Source of the DNA: Litsea cubeba
Taxonomy: Eukaryota > Streptophyta > Magnoliopsida > Laurales > Lauraceae
Length of the DNA stretch: 64,000 nucleotides
Direction: 5' to 3'
NCBI GenBank assembly: GCA_012931725.1
Contig: CM022946.1
Location: 113,490,050 to 113,554,049 of the forward strand
In this document: piece after piece, positions 21,487-31,160 of the stretch
Position numbering within the stretch: the stretch's first letter is position 1
Layout: each line of letters opens with the position of its first letter
The notes under the pieces: generated by a model
What the model was told of the DNA's origin: nothing
Databases searched by the model: none
What the model saw: only the letters and a program-made list of their open reading frames with translations
Position numbers and translations under genes: made by a program

Positions 21487-23791
21487 TGATGGACCGCGCT
21501 CCTGCTTGGTTCTACCGAGGTCGGCGGACGTGGGAGTCCGTCGGGTCCGACCCTTTCGTAACCGGGGGGCAAGGGCGTGCATCAACATTTCTTTTTTTGT
21601 GGGTGTGCCAGATTTTCTATTTTTACTTTGAATTGCAAGTGGTGATCCGGGGATCAACCTTCGCAAGTAAAAAAGGAAATCAACTTCTTTCAAGTTTTCC
21701 ATTGCACATATATTTAAGAAAAGAGACATTTTTCTTGATTTGCCGTGAAAGGCGATTTTTTTTGGCATTTATAGCCGATTTTGGCGTTTATAGCCGATTT
21801 TTGGCGTTTATAGCCGATTTTGGCATTTATATTTACATTCCTTATCAACAATGAAAGACAAGAATTGTGATTTTTGTCTCTTTTGAAAAAATACAAACTA
21901 CAATGAAAAGCAAGAAAAGGAGGATCTAACTTCTCAGGAGATTGTGGGGGACTCGTTTAGATTGACGGTCGCAAGCCATATGTGGGCTTCGCCATCATCC
22001 ATGCAGATGAGAACAGAGGATGCTATTGATTCGCTTGGCTTGGCTATAACCTCAGGTTTTTAGAGGACAAAGACCAAAGGAAGGTCCTATGTCCAATAAA
22101 AAGCCGAGTAGACGGGCTGAAAAGCCATATCTAAGCCATTGGAGGAAGGAGGAGAAGGCAAGGACCTTGGGGGGGGGGGGGGTACCCCCCAAGGGACTTT
22201 TGTCACCTTGTTGCGGTGGCCGGTGTAGAACTTCCGCAGAGTTTTCTCTCTTTTTCTTTTCTCTGGATTTCTGACTGCTGTCTGTTGATGTTCGTTGTTT
22301 GTTGTGTGTTCTTTCTTCTTGGAGAGCCCTCCTATTTATAGGCTTTTAGGTAGCCTTTTAGGTGGGTTTATGGGCTTTTATTGTCATTAAGCCGCATAAT
22401 GGGAGGAGTTACAAAATTGAATTGTTTATTTTGTAACTCCTTTTTCTTGGCTTCTGATTGGCCGGAGGAGATTGAGGGCATTTAATCGCCTTTAATCGCC
22501 ATGATGGGAGGAGTTTCATGGGTTAAATGCCATGAATTTCTTGACTTGTAACTCCCGAATGCTTGCTTCTGATTGGGCCGTCCAAAGAAATGGATTAATG
22601 ACTGTAATAAAGTTAGTCAATTAATCGCATTAAGTGGTCGCCGAGCAGCTGAAGAGTCGCGGGCCGTGCCACGTCTTTTGGAATTCTTCTGTCGATGATC
22701 ATCGATGGATCTTCATGTAGATCGACATCAGATGACCATGTAATTTCAGGTGTTTGTTGCCAACAGCGGGTCGGTGCCATCTGTCCTGTCGATTTCTGGA
22801 TCGGTCGGGTGGAAAGCACACTTTTTTGGTTGACCGGGTGGCGATCAATACTGTCTTCGATACTCTTGATGATTTACCCGTGTTTTGGACGGATGTCAGA
22901 GGACTTGGTGTCTCAAAAGCATGAATTTGGAAAGTACCAGAGGCTGGGCTCCTCGAATCGCGAAAAAACGACGAAAACCGGGGTTTCCGGGGCTTTCCCG
23001 GCGACCCCGGGGTCCAAGGTCGCCGGCGACCCTGGCCCAGGGTCGCAGGGGTCTGCGACCCTGGGGGGTTTTCCCCCTTTCGTGTCCCATTTTGCGTCCG
23101 TTTTTGCTTTTTTCTGATTCTTTTTTCTTCTGTACTTTTCCTTGATATTTTGACCATTTATTGGCCTGATTTCTTTGTAGGAAACCTGATGAGAATCCTT
23201 GCATTTTATTTTGCAAAGTTTCCAATTTCCTGAGAAAGTCGAAAACTTTGTCGCGCAGAGCTGCCGATTTTCCGTCAGAAGCTGAAACTGGGCCAAACGA
23301 TGTCGGAATGACCTGAAATTTGGTGTGAAGCCTCCTGAGCAATAAATAAGAGCAACCATAGGCTTTTGTTTGAGTTTCGAAGCCGTTTGGGGTCTTATCA
23401 CCTGCAGATTTGCTTTTTGTCGCGATGAAGATGTCGCGGTTTGATGTGTGGTCAACCGATGTCCGATTGACTTGAAATTTGACAGGGAACCTATTGGAGT
23501 CATTTTAAGATGATCCATAGGTTCTGTCTTGGAAACCATGGTCCCGGAGAGCTTTTGTCGCTGAGAGCTCCTTTTTGGCTGTCGGAGAAGCGAAGTTAGG
23601 CCAAATGATTTTGAAATGGCCCGAAACTTCTTGTGTACTCCTCTTTTGGCTGTCTGGAAGAATCTTGCAGTTTTTGTTTGATTCTGACAAGATTTGATTT
23701 TTGGAAGCAGCATTGCCTATTTATGGCAGGTTGCGACTTCATGTAGCTCTTTGGATCTTGATGAGGCAAAGTGACATTTTTGGTGTCAACA
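21487..23791 (-). repeat. 3' LTR of element A
   Basis: 2,305 bp, TGTTGACACC to GGTCCATCA on the minus strand. It carries three U3 148-bp repeats, the palindromic G/C run (22165-22194) and the minisatellite (21760-21832). One extra stretch of about 20 bp near 23040-23065 repeats a GGTCGC-type sequence absent from the 5' LTR. A 266-codon open frame on the minus strand (22913-23713) is U3 repeat sequence. Confidence 0.92.
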
Positions 23792-23806
23792 AATGCCCCC
23801 TCGAGG
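23792..23806 (-). promoter_or_regulatory. Polypurine tract of element A
   Basis: On the minus strand CTCGAGGGGGCATT directly precedes the 3' LTR start TGTTGACACC. Confidence 0.8.
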
Positions 23807-24009
23807 TACAGCGGCGAGTTGCTTAACTTTTGTAGTCGATGTGCCTCGAAGAGATTTTTGAAGGAGAGCCTGTGACTTGACCAAGAGTCTTTGAGCAGTC
23901 TTTCTTTTTGGTATTTGTAGCCTTTTGAGCTTCCAGGGGAATTTTATGGTAGTGAAAGGGATCACGTACCATCTCGAGGCAAAGTTTTGAAGATGACATC
24001 AGGGATGTG

Positions 24010-24245
24010 GATTTGGGTTTTGACCTTGTGACCTAACAGGCTATATGTGGCAGGTTAGGGGGTCGGGTTTGGTTTTGATCGTGTGACCCAACAAGCTGTA
24101 TGTGGAATGTTGGGGGATCAATTTTGGTTTTGATCTTGTGACCTAACAGGCTATATGTGGCAAGTTAGGGGATCAGGTTTTGGTTTTTGGTTTTGGTCTT
24201 GTGACCTAACAGGCTGTATGTGGCAAGTTAGGGGACCAGGATTTG
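24010..24245. repeat. About 62-bp tandem repeat (A)
   Basis: Four units with GTGACCTAACAGGCTGTATG and GGCAAGTTAGGG cores. 23807-24009 and 24246-24544 hold no gene and align with the same regions of C1, C2 and D. Confidence 0.8.
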
Positions 24246-24544
24246 GTTTGATGGAATGTCAATTTCAAGAATTTGGCTCAATTTGGTAGATGAGGCTGAA
24301 TGGTTTGATTTTTGGAAGCTCATGGGGCTTGGAATTTTCTTTTGTATGGTCCAATCAACTCAAAAGAGGCATGGAACCATTTTTGTATGCTCTTGGTAAG
24401 AGGGATTTCTCTTTGACTAAAAGCCCAAAATTTTTCTTTTTTTTTTTTTTTTTTTGTGCCTAGGTGGTCAAACCTGGCTCATATGGGCTAACCCATGGGA
24501 CCTTAAGCTTTTGAAATGGCTTAGATCTCATATGGTGTCATTTT

Positions 24545-24858
24545 TGTAAAGAATATCCAAAAATATCTCATTTGGATAGAGAATATCTAAGAATATCTTT
24601 ACTTGGAGAGAATCTCTCATGATCCCTTTATTTTTGGGATAGAATATCTCAAGATATCTTTCTTTTGGGAAAGAATCCGTCATAGATTATATCTTTTAGG
24701 AGAAAATCTCTCATTGATTTCTTTTTGGGAGAGAATCCCTCAAGATATCTTTCTTTTGGGAAAGAATCTTTCTAATTTCTTTCTTTTGGTAAGGTTACTA
24801 ATTAGTAACACTTACCTCTTTCTTCTTTCCTTCTTTGGTTTGCTCTCCTCTATAAAAG
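24545..24858 (+). promoter_or_regulatory. Promoter of the antisense gene (A): AT-rich repeats, 16-bp palindrome, TATA box
   Basis: Degenerate 30-bp AGATATC-containing repeats at 24545-24790, the perfect palindrome GTTACTAATTAGTAAC at 24794-24809, and TATAAAAG at 24851-24858, 41 bp later. A 5' leader of about 90-100 nt would lead to the ATG at 24980. The palindrome, spacing and TATA are kept in all four copies of the window. Confidence 0.75.
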
Positions 24859-24979
24859 CAAGGAGAAGGTTGGATCTCTTGCTCTTATTACTTTCTTTTG
24901 CAATAATCTCAAGAGGGCTTCAAGACCAAAAGCTTTTCTTCTTCAAGATCTTCAAGACTTTTCTTCTTCTTCTCCATCA

Positions 24980-27900
24980 ATGGCTTCAAGTAAGTTCCCT
25001 TTTTTTTTTCAAGAAAACTCCATTGTAGGAAAAAATAAAAAGTTCTTCTTTCTTTTTTTTTTGTTTCTTTCTTTTCTTTTCTTCTTCTTTTTTTTTTCTT
25101 TTCACGTGTTTGCCTCCTTTTTTTTTTTTACACGTTTTTTTTTTTCTTTCTTTTCTTTTTTTTTTTATGTTTGTTTTTTTTTTTGTGTGGGCCGTACGGA
25201 CAGATCCGTACGGATCTGGCTGTACGGCCACGTGGCCTGTGGGCCACGGCCTGTGGGCCAGCCCCTCTTTTTTTTTTCTTTTTTTTTCTTTCCCTTCCCT
25301 TTTTTTTGAGAGAGTTTCGTTTCTTTTTTTTTTTGCTCATCATGATAATGCATTTTTTTTCCGCAAATCTAGATGTTCATGCATGCCTTTAATTTGTAAA
25401 TTAAATTTGTAGCATGATGTGATAGCATACCTGAAAGTTTTTGCAAATTTGGGAACTTGGAGCTTGCAGTGATGTTGAGCCCTTCCTGATTTTGCGGAGA
25501 CTTTTAGGTTTCGAAAGTTTGGAGTTTCGGAGCTCGCAGCGATGTTGAGCCCATCTTCAAGCTTTCTATTTCTTTCGGGATAGTTCCTTTTCTTCGGAAT
25601 TGCCCCGTCATCATGTCAAAATTTCGCCAGATTTTTTTTTTTAGCGAGATTCTGTCATTTTGATGTTTGATCTTTTTCTTTTCCATCCTTTTCAGGTGGT
25701 TCCTCCAGAGCGAACAAGGGTAAAGAGCCTGCTACAAGCGTACCTCGTCGATCTTCTAGATCTTCTAATCCGGCCGTTCAGCAGGCTTTCGAGAAGGTCC
25801 AGTATGTTGAGAGAAATCTGGAAGAGTGCGACTCCCTCAACAGAGATGAGATGAGGCAGCGACTGATCACTCTCAAGGGAGAGGAATTCTATAAGATCAT
25901 GGTAAGCAGTCGTCCATGGGTGATGGAAGATCAGAGCGTTTTGCCCAAGCCTACCTTCTTCTTTGGTGATGCAGTCCTTGATGACATTACATACCAGAGG
26001 AGATGTTTTCAGTTTTCCTTCACAGCAGATGGTGAGAAGAAGACTGTTACTACCTGGTCGATGTTTGATCGCACCGTCTCGATTCTGAGCCTTGCCCCCA
26101 CGTGCCCTAAGAGGGAAGATCCTCCAAGCTGGGTGAGAAGGACAAATGTAATCAAGACCGGGGTTTTTGTCGGCGGTTCTCCTGGATATACGGAGAGGTC
26201 GCCTGTTGACATGGACCTGTTGATGCCATCCAGCGGCTACCAGGGCTCTGATTATCCGTCGGTCGATTTGAGACCGGTGGGCCTTGGTATTTTCAGTGGT
26301 GACGGCAGCAATTGGATCAAGCCTTTCCGACTTCGCGGCCGCTTCAATGCTGACTCCGAGTGGAAGTCGTGGACTGATCGCGTCCTGCTGATTGGTGGCG
26401 CCGTTTTGAAGGAAGCCGGGATTTTTGATGCGGTCCGCGCCTTTAGGGAGACCGTGATCTTTTCCGACGAGGCCTTCATGGCTATGCTGGAGTCATTTCT
26501 CCCACAAACCAATACCTTCGTTGTGACGAATGGTGAGATTGGTTTTTCTTTGAAGGAGCTGAGCGCTATTACCGGATTGCCCATCCTCGGCAAACTCTAT
26601 GAGGAGTTTATGCCGATTGACAGCGTCCTCGAGGGGCAGTCTGAGGAGTTCAGGCTTTTATACTTTCAGCTCGTCGCCTTCTATGATTTTTTGAAGGAGA
26701 AGGGGGGTTCGAAAGTTAGATCCAGCAGTTGGAAGAGTTTTTGCTCTTCATTCCCCAACTTTTTTGATAGTAGGGAGCCTTCTGATAGCGTGACCCAGGA
26801 AGCCGGAGCTCAGGATCCAAGTTCAAAGAAGATCTTGGCCATGCAAGAAGAGTTGAGAGATTTCTGTGCAAGTACAAACGCCATATGTCCTGACATTGCA
26901 TTGCGGAGAGATCTCGCTGTTTACCTCACTTATTGGCTTGGTGAGGCTGTTTTTGCTGGAGGAGATGGAACGCACATCAGGCCGCATTGTATTTTCCCGG
27001 CTTGTCAGATGGCGTTTGGAGAGCAGCTTGCTTTGGTGCCAGCTCTTTACTCCTACCTGTGTACCGAACTGCAGGCTGCTGCTTTTTTGGTTCGGCTTGG
27101 GCTTCCCATGAATAGGGTATTTTCAGCCCATATCTTTTATTCGTGGTATGTATACCACTGTCCTGGCTTCCATCGGCTGGGTGCTGCACAGGATGATGAT
27201 CCTCTGATGATTCGACTAGGCTAAGGGCAAAGCCGTGTCCGAATCACTTTTGTTTGCCCGCATGAGGATCCGACGGTTCAGGGACGTCGAGATGGGGCAA
27301 TCTTCAGTAAAGCTTTCTCCGGAGTTGCGGAAGAAGGCTTTTGATTTTGGTGCCTCCCGAGACTCTACCAGGGCGGGGTCGGGAAGGCATTATTCCTTGA
27401 CAAATGCAGAGAGAGAGTGGCTTTTCAGCATACGTGTCGGCACGATGGTGTACCGTAGACATCTTTTCGTCGACATCCAGCCGTATGTACCTTCTCGCTT
27501 TGCTTTGCAGCTGGGCTTTTCTCAAGGCGTTGTTGGAGCGCCTTCAAGCATGGTGAAGCGCTTTGGAGGCTTACAGGACGGGAGAAATGCATGGGCTTTC
27601 TATAGTGCTGAAGACACTACAGCCATGATTTCTTATCCTGTGTTGCTGACTTCCCGTACTGCCGGCTTTGCGAAGTGGTTCGCGGAGAGCTTCTCGGCAT
27701 ATCGGGGACTTTCCAGGAAGGAGCTTGATGTGAAGCTGGCATCTGGAAAGGGCCTTGGAAAGTCGGATGGCATCCGGCGAGAGGAAGTTTGGGCCTTCCT
27801 TTCTGGAGAGAAGCACAAGATAGGCTTTCTCGGTGACCAGGGCGTCATCGGTTCTGAAGCTGTTCGAGAAATACCTGACGAGGCTTTGGAGCAGCTAGAA

Positions 27901-29608
27901 CAGGAGGAAGCCGAACTTGGCGCTTGGATGCAAGCGGCACAGAGGCAAGCTTCCGTGGAGTCTACTGGCAAGAGCAGACCATCCAGTGATGAGTCGAGTG
28001 GCAAACCTGACTCTGACAGCGGGGCAGGTTCCTCTAAGAAGCGAGCCCGCAGGAGTAAGAGGAGGAGGAGTCATCATAGTAGCAAGGGGCAGCATGAGGA
28101 CTCTCCTAACTTGGAAGTTCCTCTTACTATCAATGAGGATGTGCCAGTGGATGCTGACGAGCCTCCAGAGAAGAGAAGCCGAGAAGAAGAGACCGTCGGT
28201 GAAGGTATGATTCTTCCTTTTTCTCTTTCCATTTCTTTTCATGGGATTTTTCCATGTTATGATTTGCTTCTTGTTTCTGCTTTTCTTCTTTTTTTTTTAG
28301 CAGAGGAAGACTTGGTGATGCCTGAGGTCCCAACCGATGAGGTGGTGATGGATCCTGTCGAGGCACCTGAAGAAGAACCGACGGGCTCTGGAGTAAATCC
28401 AGAATCTCCAATTGGTACGACTTCTTTTGCTCTCTGTTTTTTTTTTTGTTTGTGACTTGGCTTGCTAACACATTTTTTTTTTGTCAGCTGACTTGCCACA
28501 GGGTTCTGATGACTTTGAACCATCGATGGACGCAAATGTTGATGATGCTTTCGATGAGTTCATGGAGGAGGAAAGTGTTCCACTAGTCGTCGAAGAAGGT
28601 ATTTTGTAGTTATAACTCTGATAATGATTTTCAAACAGGGTCATATTCATACCTTTTTGTGTTTCCTTTGCAGGTTTTGAAGTGGCAGAGGAGGATCCGT
28701 CGCTTCCAGAGCAAGAGATGCCAGAGGTTGATCCAGAGGTAGAGATTCCTGGGACCAGCTCTGACAATATTGAGGAGATTCCTCGCGCTGAGATTCCTTC
28801 CCGAGCAGGAGCAGCTTCAGCTGGAAAGAGTTCTTTTGTTACTCTTTCAACAGATGATGACATGAGTAGCCGACCAACGGAGTTGGGCGAATCCTCAGCT
28901 GGGCCATCTCTTCTTTTTGCGAAGAAGGTGGTGGTGCGAGTTGTGAGCTCTTGGATTGAGACTCTCTTTTCTGGGCACTTGGAAGTCGGATTTGGCATGA
29001 TCCAGCATGTGCAGGAGATTCTCAGTGATGCTGAAGAGGCTGGTCTGGATGTCACAGGTGCCAGGGCGATCGTTGATAGGATCATTGCACTGGGTGACAA
29101 GTGGTTTGAGACCGTGAGTTTGGCTGATGACCAGTTCTTCAAGGAGATGTTCCTGGACCCTGCTGATAAGGCTAAGTCTGACCTGGATGAGGCTACAGAA
29201 AGCAGGAAGCAGGCAGTCCGAAAGAGGAACTTAGAAGAGATAGCCATCATCAGGCTGACACATGACCTCAACATCCTTGACAGGGAGGTCGATGAGGCCA
29301 GGAAACGTCTTGAGCATTTGCAGGCACAAGTCGCTGCCAAGTGGACTGCCATAATAGAGGCTCGCGACAGGGAGAGTGCCCTGATTCACCAGGTTGCAGA
29401 TGCCGAACGGGTTCTCAAAAGGAAATCTGATGAGGATGAACAATGGCAAACTGCTCGAGGTAAGCTTCCTGGTGTGAGAGAAGGGGTACAGCCCACTCCA
29501 GCATCTCATGGCAAGTTCCTGAAAAAGCGTGCCTTGGAATCCTTGACGGCTGAGGCTAAAAGTTTGCTTGGGGAGCTGAACTCTTGGCTGGAGACCATTT
29601 TTGATTGA
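24980..29608 (+). CDS. Antisense gene of the Tat element: plant-mobile-domain-like, coiled-coil protein (five exons, one frameshift)
   Basis: Inferred exons are 24980-24989, 25696-28204, 28304-28414, 28488-28598 and 28674-29608. All introns are GT-AG, phases agree, and the total is 1,225 codons once a single extra base near 27218 is discounted (C2 and D lack it). That base shifts the frame and makes this copy defective. Exon 1 encodes only Met-Ala-Ser plus a base. Residues roughly 225-480 resemble the plant mobile domain (aminotransferase-like) family: SFLPQTNTFVVTNGEIGF, ITGLPILGKLYEEF, LTYWLGEAVF, ALVPALYSYL. Near residue 785 is a basic nuclear-localisation-like run (KKRARRSKRRR), then an acidic region and a coiled coil at about 1075-1170. 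It is oriented against gag-pol with its own promoter. Function in the element is unknown; related domains occur in plant retroelements and in the MAIN/MAIL1 proteins. Domain assignment is by eye. Confidence 0.75.
25192..25262. repeat. CCGTACGG palindrome cluster in intron 1 (A)
   Basis: CCGTACGG at 25192 and 25206 and CTGTACGG at 25220, spaced 14 bp, followed by GGCCACGTGGCC and two GGCCTGTGGGCCA repeats. It is flanked by long T runs and lies within intron 1 (24990-25695). Confidence 0.8.
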
Positions 29609-29790
29609 GCTCCTATATACAGAAACCATCCTTCTTTCTTTTTTTTTGGTACCACTTGTATTTTTTTGGTACTTATTTTTTTGTAGTGCTTGTGAACACT
29701 TTTTTTTTTGGTACCACATGTATTTTTTGGTACTCTTTTTTTTGTTATTTTTTTTTGTAGTGCTTGTGAACACTTTCTTTTTTTTTTTTT

Positions 29791-29981
29791 GTTATCCCTA
29801 CGCTCACTTGAATCTTTTTGTGATAAAAGTAATTGCTAAATGGGATGCTTTTCTTTTTTTGTTATCCCTACGCTCACTTGAATCTTTTTGTGATAAAAGT
29901 AATTGCTAAATGGGATGCTCTTTTTTTGTTATCCCTACGCTCACTTGAATCTTTTTGTGATAAAAGTAATTGCTAAATGGG
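29791..29981. repeat. Triplicated 67-70-bp unit after the antisense gene (A only)
   Basis: Three nearly identical units begin GTTATCCCTACGCTCACTTG at 29791, 29861 and 29928. C2 and D have one copy each at the same place, so this is a recent local expansion. 29609-29790 holds T runs and GGTACCAC repeats. Confidence 0.85.
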
Positions 29982-30049
29982 ATTTGATCAAAAGGTTGTC
30001 ATTTTGTGAAAATCTTTTGTCAAGTGATTGTTTTGGCATGAAAACCAGG

Positions 30050-30395
30050 TTTTTGTTTGTGGCATGGAAGCCAATTTTGGCATGAGAGCCAGCCTTTTTT
30101 TTGTGGCATTGATAGCCGAGTTGTTTTTTTTTTGTTGTGGCATCTATAGCCAGTTTTGGTGGCATTGATAGCCGGTTTGTTTTGTGGCATCTATAGCCGG
30201 TTTTTGGTGGCATTGATAGCCTGTTTTGTTTTGGTGGCATTGATAGCCGTTTTTTTTTTTGAAATCCAAGTTTTTTTTTTGTTTGTGGCATTGATAGCCG
30301 GTTTTGTTTTTGGTGGCATTGATAGCCGGTTTTGATGGCATTTATAGCCGGTTTGTGGCATTTATAGCCTGTTTGTGGCATTTATAGCCTGTTTT
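30050..30395. repeat. Minisatellite GGC-N7-GCC, about 14 units (A)
   Basis: Units such as GGCATTGATAGCCGG, GGCATCTATAGCC and GGCATTTATAGCC with T/G-rich spacers. GGC and GCC can pair around a 7-base loop. The same motif forms the LTR minisatellite. Confidence 0.85.
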
Positions 30396-30410
30396 GATTT
30401 CAAAAAAAAT

Positions 30411-30796
30411 GCAAGTATCGACTAAAAGTCGCCTCCCTGCTGAATGTTCTTGCAAGTATCGATGGAATGTCGCATCCTTGCTCATTCGGTTGCGAGTATC
30501 GATGGAATGTCGCATCCTCGCGGATTTGGGTGCAAGTATCGATGGAATGTCGCATCCTTGCTTTTCAAAAATTTTGGTTTTGCGGGTACTGACTTGATGT
30601 CGTTTCCCCATGATTTTTGAAATTTGTGGTTTTCTCGAACCTTTGGGTTATGGATATCAACTGAAATGTTGCGTCTCCACAGTTTTGGATTTTGCAAGTA
30701 TCGACGAAATGTCGCTTCCCTGCAATTTTGGAAGTGTCGAACGTGGTTCGCTTGCTTCCGATTTGTGCGAGTATCGACTAAGCGTCGCTTCCTCGC
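30411..30796. repeat. Array of nine co-varying 30-31-nt hairpins (A)
   Basis: Units are at 30411-30440, 30452-30481, 30492-30521, 30532-30561, 30582-30611, 30650-30680, 30694-30723, 30730-30759 and 30767-30796. In most, the first and last five bases pair: GCAAG/CTTGC (units 2, 4), GCGAG/CTCGC (3, 9), GGAAG/CTTCC (8). Inside, CGAC or CGAT pairs with GTCG around a five-base loop; unit 6 uses CAAC/GTTG. Pairing is kept while sequence changes. No coding sense in either strand. The array lies between the end of pol and the antisense gene. Confidence 0.85.
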
Positions 30797-31160
30797 GGGT
30801 TTTTTGAAAAACCATTTTTTTTTTGTTTAAAGACACGAGGGTCATAAATTTTGACCTAAAACCATTTTGGCGGTAAAAGGCAGGGTGGACTAGGGTGGAA
30901 ATCCCTGAATCCGGATTTTGTTTCAAACCATGAATTTTGGGTTCAAAGGTTGAAAATTTTGGTCAAGTTAGGGAAAGGTTCCTGAACTTGGATATATATT
31001 TTTTTTGAACAATGAAACGATGAAAGTAAGCATTGTTTTAGATTTCTAGAAATTTCAACATTTGATATGAAAATTCTAAAAAAGGGTGGGTTTAGCGAGC
31101 GTGTACCTGGAAACCGGTTTTGGCCATACAGGCATTGCTCTTACCCAGTTGGGTAAGTCT

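Noticed and set aside
30411..30796. CRISPR-like array (regularly spaced 30-nt repeats)
   Set aside because: Repeats are not identical, spacers are short and shared between copies, the setting is a plant retrotransposon, and no cas gene is present. The pattern fits structural hairpins.
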